A DNA stretch of 63,062 nucleotides from Phil1 sp964487565 (lineage in GTDB: Bacteria > Bacillota > Clostridia > Christensenellales > CAG-138). Where the stretch lies: the NCBI GenBank assembly GCA_964487565.1, contig CAZARN010000010.1, positions 1-63,062 of the forward strand, given 5' to 3'. Below, one piece after another: positions 16,859 to 25,158 of this stretch. The notes under the pieces are model-generated. The model was not told where the DNA came from. It was given only the letters and a program-made list of their open reading frames with translations, and ran no database searches. Made by a program: the position numbers and the translations under genes. How positions within the stretch are numbered: the first letter of the stretch is position 1; every line of letters starts with the position of its first letter.

Positions 16859-16888
16859 AGTATACTAAACTCATGCTTAATATGTCAA
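16859..16888 (-). promoter_or_regulatory. Promoter of the rsgA leader
   Basis: On the minus strand TTGACA (16883-16888), 18 bases, TATACT (16859-16864). The divergent plus-strand TATAAT at 16900-16905, serving the LCP gene, is only 11 bases away, so the two promoters overlap. Confidence 0.7.
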
Positions 16889-16923
16889 GAGTTGTGTGTT
16901 ATAATAGTGCACCGGAGGGTATT

Positions 16924-18507
16924 ATGGATAAAGTTAATAAAATGCGCAAAAAACTCAGGTTCTGGCAATGGCTGCTTATCATTGCAGCCGCGGCGATCGC
17001 CGCGGTGGCGCTTCGCTATGCGTACATGTTCTTCATCGACCCGATGAGCGCCTTTTCGGATCAGCTCGCGACCCCATCGCCCGTGCAGAGCGAGACCGTT
17101 TTGACCCCCTTGCCCGCCGATACCGAGCCGCCCGCAACGCCCGTGCCGACAACCGCAGCTGCAACGTCCGCGCCGACGGCGTCGCCCGTCCCGACGGCGG
17201 AACCGACTGTCGCGCCGACGCCCACCGCAACGCCCAAGCTTGATCTCGCGTTCATGAAGAACCGCGTCAACATACTCATCGTCGGCTGGGACGAAAGCCC
17301 GGAGCGCAACGACGAAACGAGCGAAGTATACCGCGACGAGGGCAACAACTTCAGAAGCGACGTGATAATGTTGCTAACCGTTGATTTCGACACCGGCCGC
17401 GTGTATCTCATCTCCGTGCCGCGCGACACGCTCGCGCCCATATACAAGGATAACGGCGAGCGGCTCAGCGAGACCGCCCACTGGAAGATAAACGCCGCCT
17501 TTGCCAAGGGTGGCAGCGCCGCGGGCAACGGTTTCGGGTATGCGATGACCACCGTCTCCAGGCTTTTCGGCGGCATTCCCATCCAGTATTACGCCGGCGT
17601 CAACATGCAGGGCATGAAAGCCGTGGTGGATGCGATGGGCGGCGTCGATTACGATGTGGACGTGCGCATCGAGCTGAACGGCCGCGTGCTTGAAAAAGGC
17701 TATCAGCATCTTGAAGGGCAGCAGGTGCTGGACTACTGCCGCGCGCGCAAGGGCATATCCACGGACGTCGGCCGCACGGACAGACAGCAGCGCATGCTCT
17801 TCGCGATCTTCAATCAGCTCAAGAGCCGCGACCAGCTCAGGAATTTCATCAACGTGTACAATTCCGTTAAGGGCTATATATACACGAACCTCAATTCCGA
17901 TCAGATCGCCACGATGGCCTCCTTCGCAGCGGGGCTCGACACGGAGGATCTGCACCGCAAAACGCTTGAAGGCGATTATGTTTCAAGCACCGCGTACAAC
18001 GGGGCCAGCTTTTACTGCCTTTATAACGACAAGCTCACGGAGCTTGTTGATAAGGTGTTCGGCATAACCATCACGCCCGACCCGACGCAGGATATCGCTT
18101 ATGTTCTCGGCGACAAGGCCGCAAAGATCGGCCGCGAATACGTTGCAGGCGCGCGTTATATCCTGAGCTTCACCGAAACCTATCTTGAGCTTTCGCCCGA
18201 GACCGGCGTTTCCTCATCCGCAGGCGGCGGCGCGCTCGGCGGCTCCTCCTCTTTTTCCTCCGACCTGTACGGCGGCGATCCGGAGCTTCAGCTCCTCTCG
18301 CGCACGGCGGATCAGCTTGAGGAGCTTTGCGTGCGGCGCGAGGGCGAGGATGTGAACATCCCCTTTGACAGCGAAGCTGTCGGCGCGCTCACCGACACAA
18401 TATCGGAACTCATGGGCGGTCTTTGCACCGAATACGGTTACACGAGGGAAATGCTCGACGAAAAATCCCTCCCGGCCGCATTCTTCAAGGAGCTGCCCAG
18501 AAAATAA
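16924..18507 (+). CDS. LytR-CpsA-Psr (LCP) family protein
   Basis: Membrane-anchored transferase of 527 residues that attaches anionic glycopolymers to peptidoglycan. One N-terminal membrane segment (about 14-36, WQWLLIIAAAAIAAVALRYA) is followed by a Thr/Pro/Ala-rich linker (about 45-105). The LCP domain (about 110-320) shows ILIVGWDE, DVIMLLTVD, ISVPRDT, NAAFAKGG and the arginine-rich VLDYCRARKG and GRTDRQQRML. The C-terminal third is less conserved with a Ser/Gly-rich patch. ATG 16924 has GGAGGG 4 bases upstream; TATAAT (16900-16905) lies just before it. Confidence 0.92.
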   Translation: MDKVNKMRKKLRFWQWLLIIAAAAIAAVALRYAYMFFIDPMSAFSDQLATPSPVQSETVLTPLPADTEPPATPVPTTAAATSAPTASPVPTAEPTVAPTPTATPKLDLAFMKNRVNILIVGWDESPERNDETSEVYRDEGNNFRSDVIMLLTVDFDTGRVYLISVPRDTLAPIYKDNGERLSETAHWKINAAFAKGGSAAGNGFGYAMTTVSRLFGGIPIQYYAGVNMQGMKAVVDAMGGVDYDVDVRIELNGRVLEKGYQHLEGQQVLDYCRARKGISTDVGRTDRQQRMLFAIFNQLKSRDQLRNFINVYNSVKGYIYTNLNSDQIATMASFAAGLDTEDLHRKTLEGDYVSSTAYNGASFYCLYNDKLTELVDKVFGITITPDPTQDIAYVLGDKAAKIGREYVAGARYILSFTETYLELSPETGVSSSAGGGALGGSSSFSSDLYGGDPELQLLSRTADQLEELCVRREGEDVNIPFDSEAVGALTDTISELMGGLCTEYGYTREMLDEKSLPAAFFKELPRK

Positions 18508-18531
18508 AATATTTTTTCACGGAGGGAACAG

Positions 18532-19572
18532 ATGGAAGCAGGACATAAGAAGAACCGTTTCGCTGCTTTTCTCGAAAAGAAGGGCGTTGTGATCAGCGCG
18601 AAGCGGTATTTCATCGATGCGATGAGCTCCATGGCGCTGGGCCTATTCGCATCGCTCCTCATCGGCACGATTTTGGACACCCTCGGCAGCAAGCTCGGCT
18701 TGACATGGCTTTGCGATATCGCGGCCTATGCCAAGGGCGCAACAGGCCCCGCGATGGCCATCGCCATCGGCCTTGCCCTCAAGGCGCCTCTGCTGGTTGT
18801 GGCTTCCCTTTGCGCGGTGGGCCTCGGCGCGAACGACCTCGGCGGCCCGCTCGGCACGCTTTTCGCGGCGATACTCGCAACGGAGCTTGGCAAGATCGTC
18901 TCCAAGGAAACGAAGATCGACATCCTCGTCACACCGACAGTCACCATCGTATCCGGACTGCTGCTTGCAAAGCTGATCGGCCCCGGCGTTTCAGCCATCA
19001 TGACGGGCTTCGGCGGGCTTATCATGCGCGCGACAGAGCTTCAGCCCCTTTGGATGGGTATGCTCGTGAGCATGCTCGTCGGCGTGGCGCTGACCCTTCC
19101 CATAAGCTCCGCCGCGATATGCGCGACGCTCGGCCTCGTGGGTCTTGCGGGCGGCGCGGCCACGGCGGGCTGCTGCGCGCAGATGGTCGGCTTTGCCGTG
19201 ATGAGCTTCAGAGAGAACCGCTGGGGCGGACTTGCGGCGCAGGGGCTCGGCACGTCGATGCTCCAGATGGGCAACATCGTCAAAAACCCGCTCGTCTGGC
19301 TTCCGCCGACGATCGTCTCCGTTATCACCGGCCCCGTTGCCACATGCGTTTTCGGGCTTGAAAACGGCGTCGCCGTCGCCTCCGGCATGGGCACCTGCGG
19401 CCTTGTCGGCCCGATCGGGATAATGGCGTGGGAAGGTTTCGGCACATGGCAGAGCTGGGTCGGCATGATAACCGTATGCCTTGTGCTGCCGGCCGTGCTC
19501 ACTCCGCTTGTGGCGCTCCCGTTCAGGAAGCTCGGATGGATAAAGGAAGGCGACCTCAAGCTTGAACTTTGA
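18532..19572 (+). CDS. PTS-like EIIC membrane protein (PTS_EIIC_2 type)
   Basis: A 346-residue polytopic protein with about 9-10 membrane segments rich in glycine and alanine (ASLCAVGLGANDLGGPLGTL, LGLVGLAGGAATAG, CGLVGPIGIMAWEGFG). It resembles the stand-alone EIIC_2 family, which lacks the EIIA/EIIB phosphotransfer domains; none is encoded nearby. It may therefore not be a classical sugar PTS permease. GGAGGGA provides the ribosome site. It follows the LCP gene by 24 bases and precedes a terminator, so both may form one unit. Confidence 0.72.
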   Translation: MEAGHKKNRFAAFLEKKGVVISAKRYFIDAMSSMALGLFASLLIGTILDTLGSKLGLTWLCDIAAYAKGATGPAMAIAIGLALKAPLLVVASLCAVGLGANDLGGPLGTLFAAILATELGKIVSKETKIDILVTPTVTIVSGLLLAKLIGPGVSAIMTGFGGLIMRATELQPLWMGMLVSMLVGVALTLPISSAAICATLGLVGLAGGAATAGCCAQMVGFAVMSFRENRWGGLAAQGLGTSMLQMGNIVKNPLVWLPPTIVSVITGPVATCVFGLENGVAVASGMGTCGLVGPIGIMAWEGFGTWQSWVGMITVCLVLPAVLTPLVALPFRKLGWIKEGDLKLEL

Positions 19573-19606
19573 GCGCCGCCGCATCTGACCCGTATTTGGA
19601 TTTTTC

Positions 19607-19638
19607 AAAACCTCCCGCATCGCGCAGGAGGTTTTTTT
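19607..19638 (+). terminator. Terminator between EIIC gene and convergent ppx gene
   Basis: AAAACCTCC (19607-19615) pairs with GGAGGTTTT (19627-19635), 11-base loop, followed by further T to 19638. The A-run on the left allows action on the minus strand too. Confidence 0.82.
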
Positions 19639-19639
19639 A

Positions 19640-20476
19640 TCATCCGACGTGCATGAGATAACCCTCCATGCCGTCCCTGTCGCTGATATTCAGCTCGTAT
19701 ATTCCCATGCCGCGCATTATGTAGAGCAAAACGAGCGCGCCGGGTATTATCACGTCATGTCTGTCGCAAAGCAGGGGCATGCGCGCCCTCGCCTCATCCC
19801 CCGCCTCGTAAAGCGAGCGCGTCAGCGCCGTTACCGTATCCTGTGTGAGCACAACGCGCCGCACGGCCTCCCCGTCGTATTCCGAAAGTCCGGCAGACAG
19901 GGCGGCAAGCGTGGTTATCGTGCCTCCGACGCCCGTCCAGCGCGGTATCAGCATACGGGGAAAGCGGTATATCATGTTGCAGCGCGCCTCGAGAGATGCG
20001 CGCATCGCCTGAAGCGCGGGCGCGCCGGAGCATATATCGGCGGCGCGGACGCAGCCCATCGGGAAACTCGCGCGCCAGCCGGACGTGACGAGCTGGCTTG
20101 AGCCGCCGCCGATATCCACAAGGCCGCCATCGGCGCAGCCCGCGCCGAGCAGCGCGTAGCGGGCTTCGTCGTCGCCCGATATAACGTCCACGGCAACGCC
20201 GGTCTTCTGCATTATCCGCCGAATGAATTCCGCGGAATTGGCGGCGTCGCGCACGGCGCTCGTCGCGTATGCGGCGGGTATAAGGCCTTCCTCGCGCGAC
20301 AGCGCGGCGAACCCGGCGACGGCGGCAACGCTGCGCTCCATCGCTTCCTCGCAAAGCACGCCGTTTGCATCAAGCCCCGCGGCAAGGCGCGTGGTGACGA
20401 GGCGCTTGTTTGCGCTTCTGCCCATATAACGCACGCTGTTGCTGCCTATATCGATGATCGAATGAATCTGTTCCAT
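19640..20476 (-). CDS. Ppx/GppA family phosphatase
   Basis: A 278-residue member of the exopolyphosphatase/guanosine pentaphosphatase family, in the actin-like ATPase fold. The phosphate-binding loop IDIGSNSVR is at the N-terminus, and the second glycine loop LVDIGGGSSQLV is near residue 125. At this length it is only the two core domains, without the C-terminal HD-like region of long Ppx. It would hydrolyse polyphosphate or pppGpp; which one is unknown. Start 20476 places the first motif at the usual position. No ribosome site is possible: TATAAT ends 6 bases upstream, so the mRNA is predicted leaderless. Confidence 0.88.
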   Translation of the reverse strand: MEQIHSIIDIGSNSVRYMGRSANKRLVTTRLAAGLDANGVLCEEAMERSVAAVAGFAALSREEGLIPAAYATSAVRDAANSAEFIRRIMQKTGVAVDVISGDDEARYALLGAGCADGGLVDIGGGSSQLVTSGWRASFPMGCVRAADICSGAPALQAMRASLEARCNMIYRFPRMLIPRWTGVGGTITTLAALSAGLSEYDGEAVRRVVLTQDTVTALTRSLYEAGDEARARMPLLCDRHDVIIPGALVLLYIMRGMGIYELNISDRDGMEGYLMHVG

Positions 20477-20482
20477 ATGATG

Positions 20483-20534
20483 ATTATAGCAAGCGCGGGC
20501 CTTTGTTGCAAACGCCGCGGCCGACATTTATAAT
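20483..20534. promoter_or_regulatory. Mirror-symmetric divergent leaderless promoters sharing one -35
   Basis: TTGCAA (20506-20511) is its own reverse complement. On each side exactly 17 bases separate it from a perfect -10: TATAAT 20529-20534 on plus, and ATTATA 20483-20488 (TATAAT on minus). Beyond each -10 exactly 6 bases precede an ATG (20541 plus, 20476 minus). Everything is symmetric around 20508.5. Polymerase cannot occupy both directions at once, so ppx and the response regulator should be mutually exclusive at initiation. Confidence 0.85.
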
Positions 20535-20540
20535 GAACGC

Positions 20541-21215
20541 ATGGGATACAGAATTTTTATCGTTGAAGACGACGCCAATATCGCCTCCGCGATGGCCATG
20601 CACCTTTCATCATGGGGGTTTGAAACGGCGTGCGCGCAGGATTTTCACGATATCCTGCCGCAGTTCGCCGCATTCGGCCCGCACCTTGTGCTCATGGACG
20701 TCATGCTGCCGTTCTTCAACGGTTATCACTGGTGCAGCGAAATAAGAAAGATATCAAAAGCGCCCGTCATGTTCGTTTCCTCGGCGTCCGACAGCATGAA
20801 CATCGTGCTTGCCATGAACATGGGCGGAGACGATTTCATCGCCAAGCCCTTCGACCTTTCCGTTTTGAGCGCGAAGGTCCAGGCGCTGTTGCGGCGAAGC
20901 TACGATTTCGCGGGGCAGACAGCCCTCATCGAGCACCGCGGCGCGATGCTGAATACGGCCGATGCGACGCTGCATATCGCCGGCGAGCGGGTGGAGCTTT
21001 CGCGCAACGAGTACCGGATAATCGAGATGCTCATGGAAAACCGCGGCGCGGTCGTCTCGCGCGAGGCGCTCATGACGCGGCTTTGGGAAACCGACAGCTA
21101 TATCGACGAGAACACCCTCGCGGTGAACGTATCCCGCGTAAGGAACAAGCTTGCCTCCTTCGGGCTTGACGGGTTCATCGCCACAAGGCGGGGGGAAGGC
21201 TATATAATCGAATGA
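20541..21215 (+). CDS. OmpR-family response regulator (BceR-like)
   Basis: A 224-residue regulator with a receiver domain (acidic pair ED at 9-11, phospho-acceptor D53 in LMDVMLPFF, conserved Lys in IAKPF) and a C-terminal winged helix (VSREALMTRLWETDSYIDENTLAVNVSRVRNKL). The sequence and gene context match BceR-type regulators that detect cell-wall peptide antibiotics through an ABC transporter. The ATG lies 6 bases after TATAAT with no space for a ribosome site, so translation is predicted leaderless. It overlaps the kinase gene by 4 bases. Confidence 0.93.
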   Translation: MGYRIFIVEDDANIASAMAMHLSSWGFETACAQDFHDILPQFAAFGPHLVLMDVMLPFFNGYHWCSEIRKISKAPVMFVSSASDSMNIVLAMNMGGDDFIAKPFDLSVLSAKVQALLRRSYDFAGQTALIEHRGAMLNTADATLHIAGERVELSRNEYRIIEMLMENRGAVVSREALMTRLWETDSYIDENTLAVNVSRVRNKLASFGLDGFIATRRGEGYIIE

Positions 21216-22192
21216 AACTTATCCTTTCATATCTCAGGCGCCATATAACGCTCCTCGTCGGGCTTGCAGCGGCCGGGGGCATTTTCGCGCTCGTCTTTTC
21301 GCTCTACGAGCTGCCGGCCGAGGCCGTATGGTATTCCTGCGCGCTCACGCTCGCGGTGTTCGCGCTGCTGGGGCTCATCCGCTTTCTTTCTTATAAAAGG
21401 CGGCACGATGAGCTTGCGCTCGTCATGAAGCGCATGGAAACGGAGCTTTCCGGCCTGCCCCAGCCCGCCGATATGATCGAGGAGGATTACCAGAGGCTGC
21501 TCGCCGCGCTTTACGAGAGCAAAAAGGCTCTCGCCGCAAGTTTGAATTACAGGGACAGGCAGAACACGGAATATTACACGCTTTGGGCGCATCAGATAAA
21601 AACGCCCATCGCCGCGCTCTCGCTCATGCTCGGCGCGGACGCGCGGGATGATAAGCTCGCCGCGGAGCTTCTGCGCATCGAACAGTATGTGGACACCGCG
21701 CTCGGTTTTGTGCGCGCGCAGAGCCCCTCAAGCGACTTTGTGCTCTCGAGGACGAATCTTGACGACGTCGTGCGCGGGTGCGTGCGAAAGCTCGCGCGCG
21801 TGTTCGTCGTCACAAAAACCGCTTTCGCATTTGACGAGACGGGCCTCACGGTGCTCACGGATGAAAAATGGCTCGCGTTTTGCATCGAACAGGTGCTCAC
21901 CAACTCGCTCAAATACGCATCGGGCGGACATGTGCGCGTTTTTGCCCGTGGCATGACGCTCGTCATCGAGGATGACGGCATAGGCATCGCTCCTGAGGAT
22001 GTTCCGCGCGTGTTTGAAAAGGGTTTCACGGGCTACAACGGCCGCGCGGACAAAAAAGCCACCGGTATAGGCCTTTATCTCACGCGCAGCGTGCTCGCGA
22101 AGCTCGGCCACTCCATATCGCTTGCGTCGCGGCCGCATTGCGGCACCCGCGTTTGCATCGATCTCGCCTCGAACACGAGCCGTCCCGAATGA
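21212..22192 (+). CDS. Intramembrane-sensing histidine kinase (BceS-like)
   Basis: A short sensor kinase of 326 residues. Two N-terminal membrane helices (about 10-30 and 38-58) are joined by only a few residues, so it lacks an extracellular sensor, as in BceS kinases that receive the signal from the partner transporter. The H-box is WAHQIKTPIAAL; the ATPase domain has N-box TNSLKY, G1 DDGIGIAP and G2 GIGLYLTRSV. Coupled to the regulator by ATGA overlap. Confidence 0.93.
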   Translation: MKLILSYLRRHITLLVGLAAAGGIFALVFSLYELPAEAVWYSCALTLAVFALLGLIRFLSYKRRHDELALVMKRMETELSGLPQPADMIEEDYQRLLAALYESKKALAASLNYRDRQNTEYYTLWAHQIKTPIAALSLMLGADARDDKLAAELLRIEQYVDTALGFVRAQSPSSDFVLSRTNLDDVVRGCVRKLARVFVVTKTAFAFDETGLTVLTDEKWLAFCIEQVLTNSLKYASGGHVRVFARGMTLVIEDDGIGIAPEDVPRVFEKGFTGYNGRADKKATGIGLYLTRSVLAKLGHSISLASRPHCGTRVCIDLASNTSRPE

Positions 22193-22199
22193 ACCTTAC

Positions 22200-22270
22200 C
22201 GAAACGTAAGCCCCGTGCGCCGCCCTGTAAGCCGTTTCGATGGTTTCCCGCGGGGCGTTCCTGCTATACT
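22200..22270 (+). promoter_or_regulatory. Probable BceR operator and transporter promoter
   Basis: The gap between kinase and ABC genes has inverted CGAAAC (22200-22205) and GTTTCG (22234-22239), and inside them a direct repeat GTAAGCC (22206 and 22227). A TATACT -10 lies at 22265-22270 with no good -35, as expected for an activator-dependent promoter. The operator role is inferred from position and symmetry. Confidence 0.5.
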
Positions 22271-22303
22271 CAGGCCATAAACTGATTTTTGCGGGAGGAT
22301 CCT

Positions 22304-23071
22304 ATGGCACTGCTTGAAGTAAGGAATATCAAAAAAATATATACGACCCGCTTCGGCGGCAATCCGGTGCAGGCGCTCTCAAACGTCGTGTTCGACGTTG
22401 AGGAGGGTGAATATGTCGCGATAATGGGCGAATCCGGCAGCGGCAAGACGACGCTTCTCAACATCATCGCATCGCTTGACAGGCCGACCGAGGGGGACGT
22501 GCTGCTTGGCGGGCAAAGCATTTTTTCCATAAAGGAAAGCGACGTCGCAGCCTTCAGGCGCGATAACCTCGGCTTCGTTTTTCAGGATTTCAACCTGCTT
22601 GACACCTTCTGCGTGGAGGACAACATATTTTTGCCGCTGGTGCTTGCCGGGCGCAATTATTCCTATATGGAGACGAAACTCGCGCCCATCGCGCAAAGCC
22701 TCGGCATAACGGACATACTGCGCAAATTTCCGTATGAGATCTCCGGCGGGCAGAAGCAGCGCACGGCCGTGGCGCGCGCGCTCATAACCTCGCCCAAGCT
22801 CATCCTTGCGGACGAACCCACTGGCGCGCTTGACTCCCGCGCGACGGACGGGCTCCTGCGCGTTTTTCGGGAGATAAACGCCGGCGGCCAAACGATACTG
22901 ATGGTCACCCATTCCGTGAAAGCCGCAAGCCACGCGCGCCGCGTGCTTTTCATTAAGGACGGCGAGGTTTTCCATCAGCTCTACCGGGCCAACATGGATG
23001 AGGAGGCGTTTTTTGCCCGCATAAGCGACACCCTCACCGCCATCGCGACAGGGAGCGAACGCCATGCGTAA
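22304..23071 (+). CDS. ABC transporter ATP-binding protein (BceA-like)
   Basis: ATPase of 255 residues in the MacB/BceA branch. It has Walker A GESGSGKTT, a Q-loop FVFQDFNLLD, signature SGGQKQR, Walker B LILADEPTGALD and H-loop MVTHS. Start 22304 has GGGAGG upstream; an earlier in-frame start has none. It overlaps the permease gene by 8 bases. With the permease it should act as both resistance pump and sensor for the two-component system upstream. Confidence 0.94.
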   Translation: MALLEVRNIKKIYTTRFGGNPVQALSNVVFDVEEGEYVAIMGESGSGKTTLLNIIASLDRPTEGDVLLGGQSIFSIKESDVAAFRRDNLGFVFQDFNLLDTFCVEDNIFLPLVLAGRNYSYMETKLAPIAQSLGITDILRKFPYEISGGQKQRTAVARALITSPKLILADEPTGALDSRATDGLLRVFREINAGGQTILMVTHSVKAASHARRVLFIKDGEVFHQLYRANMDEEAFFARISDTLTAIATGSERHA

Positions 23072-25067
23072 AGGACTTTTCACGCGGCTCGCGCTCACGA
23101 ATTTCAAAAGCAACCGGCGCATGTACGTACCCTATCTCGCTGCCTGCATAGGCTGTGTGGCCATGTTTTACATGATGCTTTTCCTCGTGATGAACCGTGG
23201 GCTTTCGCAAATGCAAGGCGGCGACTCCCTGCGGGGCGTCCTGTCCTTCGGCTGTATAATCATCGCCATATTCTCCGCCGTGATAATACTTTATGCAAAT
23301 TCCTTTCTGATGAAGCAGCGGCGGCGGGAGCTTGGCCTTTACAACATACTCGGCATGGGCAAAAAGCACATCGCCCGCCTTATGGCGACGGAAACGCTTT
23401 ACGCTTCGCTCGCTTCCATGACGCTTGGCCTCGGAGCGGGAATACTTTTTTCAAAGCTGCTGCTGCTCATCGTGTGCAGTATGCTCTCCCTTGAGGTACC
23501 CTTCGGCTTTGAGGTGAGCATATACGGCGTCGGCCTGACGCTCGCGCTGTTCTCCTGTGTGTTTGCCGTCACGCTGCTGTGGAACATCTCCCGCGTGGGC
23601 GCGGCGAAGCCTGTGGAGCTTTTGTCAAGCACAAACGTCGGCGAGCGGGAACCGCGCACAAAATGGGTGACGACCATCCTCGGCATACTGACGCTTGGCT
23701 CCGGGTATGCCATCGCGATCCTGACCAGGCGGCCGTCCGTCGTGGTCGCGCTTTTCTTCATTGCGGTGATACTCGTCATCACAGGCACGTACTGCCTTTT
23801 CACATCCGGCAGCATAGCGCTTCTGAAAACGCTGAAAAAGCGCCGCAGCTTTTATTACACGACAAGGCACTTCATCTCCGTGTCCTCGATGATATACCGC
23901 ATGAAGCAGAACGCGGTGGGGCTTGCAAACATCTGCATACTCTCCACCATGGTGCTCGTCATGCTTTCAACGACGATATGCCTTTATTACGGCGTGGATG
24001 ATACGCTGCGCGCGTTATACCCGAAAAACGTCGAGGTGCACGCGGCCGATCTGACCGAGGAGACTTACGCCCGCGTGACGGAGCTTACGCACGAGGCGGC
24101 CGCATCCTCAGGTATCGACGTGAAAAACGTCGTGAAATACCGTTATATGGAATACTGGTGCAGCGTTACCGGGATGGATTTTACCTCTCTGGATAACGAC
24201 GACGGCGCGTCACTCGTGTACCTGCTGCCGGTTGAGGACTATAACGCGCTTACCGGCGCGCACGAAACGCTCGAGACGGACGAGGCGCTGTATTATTCAA
24301 AAAACCATCCCTGTTCCGGCGCGACGGCATCCCTTTGCGGCCACAGCTACCGCATCGTGGACTGCCTCGACGAGTTTTCGCTTTACAACAACGTTTACAC
24401 GAATGATAACGAAAGCGTCATATACATCATCGTGCCGGACGTTGAGGATATGCTCGATTTCAACGTGAGCCTGAACGGACTTGCCCCGGGCGAGGACGCG
24501 CAGTATTATCGCCGCTTCTCGTTCTACTGCGGCATGGACACGAACGACGTGTCGGACGAGGCCGCGCTCTATGAAAGCATAGCCGCGGCGTTCAACGGCT
24601 ATGAAAGCTCGCTCCCGGAAGGCGAAGGCTTCTATCTCAGGGTATCATACATGGAGCAGACGCGCGAAAACTATTACAACGCATACGGCGGGCTGTTCTT
24701 TCTCGGCGTGTTTCTCGCGCTTATGTTCACCTGCGCCGCGGCGCTCATAATGTATTACAAGCAGATATCCGAAGGCTATGACGACCGCGGCCGGTATGAT
24801 ATCATGCAGAAGGTGGGCCTCACCCACGCGGAGGTGAAAGCCTCCGTGCGCTCGCAGGTGCTCACGGTGTTCTTCCTCCCGCTCGTCGCGGCGGGCATAC
24901 ATGTGGCCTTCGCCTTCCCGCTCATCACCGTGCTTTTCCGGGTGCTTGCGCTCACAAACGTGACGCTTTTCCTCAAATGCACGCTCGGTTGCTATGTCGC
25001 CTTCGCCGCAGTGTACGCCGCGGTCTACGCCCTGACCGCGAGAACATATTACAAGATCGTCGCATAG
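23064..25067 (+). CDS. ABC transporter permease (BceB-like)
   Basis: A 667-residue permease with about 10 membrane helices and FtsX-type domains. The first helices are near the N-terminus (YVPYLAACIGCVAMFYMMLF), and a long extracellular domain lies at about 315-540 before the last three helices. That extracellular domain is the hallmark of BceB-type transporters, which bind lipid-II-cycle peptide antibiotics and signal to the intramembrane kinase. A strong terminator follows, closing the module. Confidence 0.92.
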   Translation: MRKGLFTRLALTNFKSNRRMYVPYLAACIGCVAMFYMMLFLVMNRGLSQMQGGDSLRGVLSFGCIIIAIFSAVIILYANSFLMKQRRRELGLYNILGMGKKHIARLMATETLYASLASMTLGLGAGILFSKLLLLIVCSMLSLEVPFGFEVSIYGVGLTLALFSCVFAVTLLWNISRVGAAKPVELLSSTNVGEREPRTKWVTTILGILTLGSGYAIAILTRRPSVVVALFFIAVILVITGTYCLFTSGSIALLKTLKKRRSFYYTTRHFISVSSMIYRMKQNAVGLANICILSTMVLVMLSTTICLYYGVDDTLRALYPKNVEVHAADLTEETYARVTELTHEAAASSGIDVKNVVKYRYMEYWCSVTGMDFTSLDNDDGASLVYLLPVEDYNALTGAHETLETDEALYYSKNHPCSGATASLCGHSYRIVDCLDEFSLYNNVYTNDNESVIYIIVPDVEDMLDFNVSLNGLAPGEDAQYYRRFSFYCGMDTNDVSDEAALYESIAAAFNGYESSLPEGEGFYLRVSYMEQTRENYYNAYGGLFFLGVFLALMFTCAAALIMYYKQISEGYDDRGRYDIMQKVGLTHAEVKASVRSQVLTVFFLPLVAAGIHVAFAFPLITVLFRVLALTNVTLFLKCTLGCYVAFAAVYAAVYALTARTYYKIVA

Positions 25068-25114
25068 AGCGGCTTCGCGAAAAGCGCGCGAAAGGCCCTT
25101 CGCGCATGCAAGTC

Positions 25115-25148
25115 AAAAGCGCCCCCGGCCAGCCGGGGGCGCTTTTTT
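25115..25148 (+). terminator. Bidirectional terminator after the Bce module
   Basis: GCGCCCCCGGC (25119-25129) and GCCGGGGGCGC (25132-25142) form a perfect 11-bp stem, followed by six T. Four A on the left let it also stop the convergent minus-strand operon ending at 25159. Confidence 0.9.
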
Positions 25149-25158
25149 GATTATGCGT

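Noticed and set aside
22193..22303. Frameshift or split gene between kinase and ABC ATPase
   Set aside because: Both proteins are full length with intact terminal motifs; the gap is a normal regulatory region.
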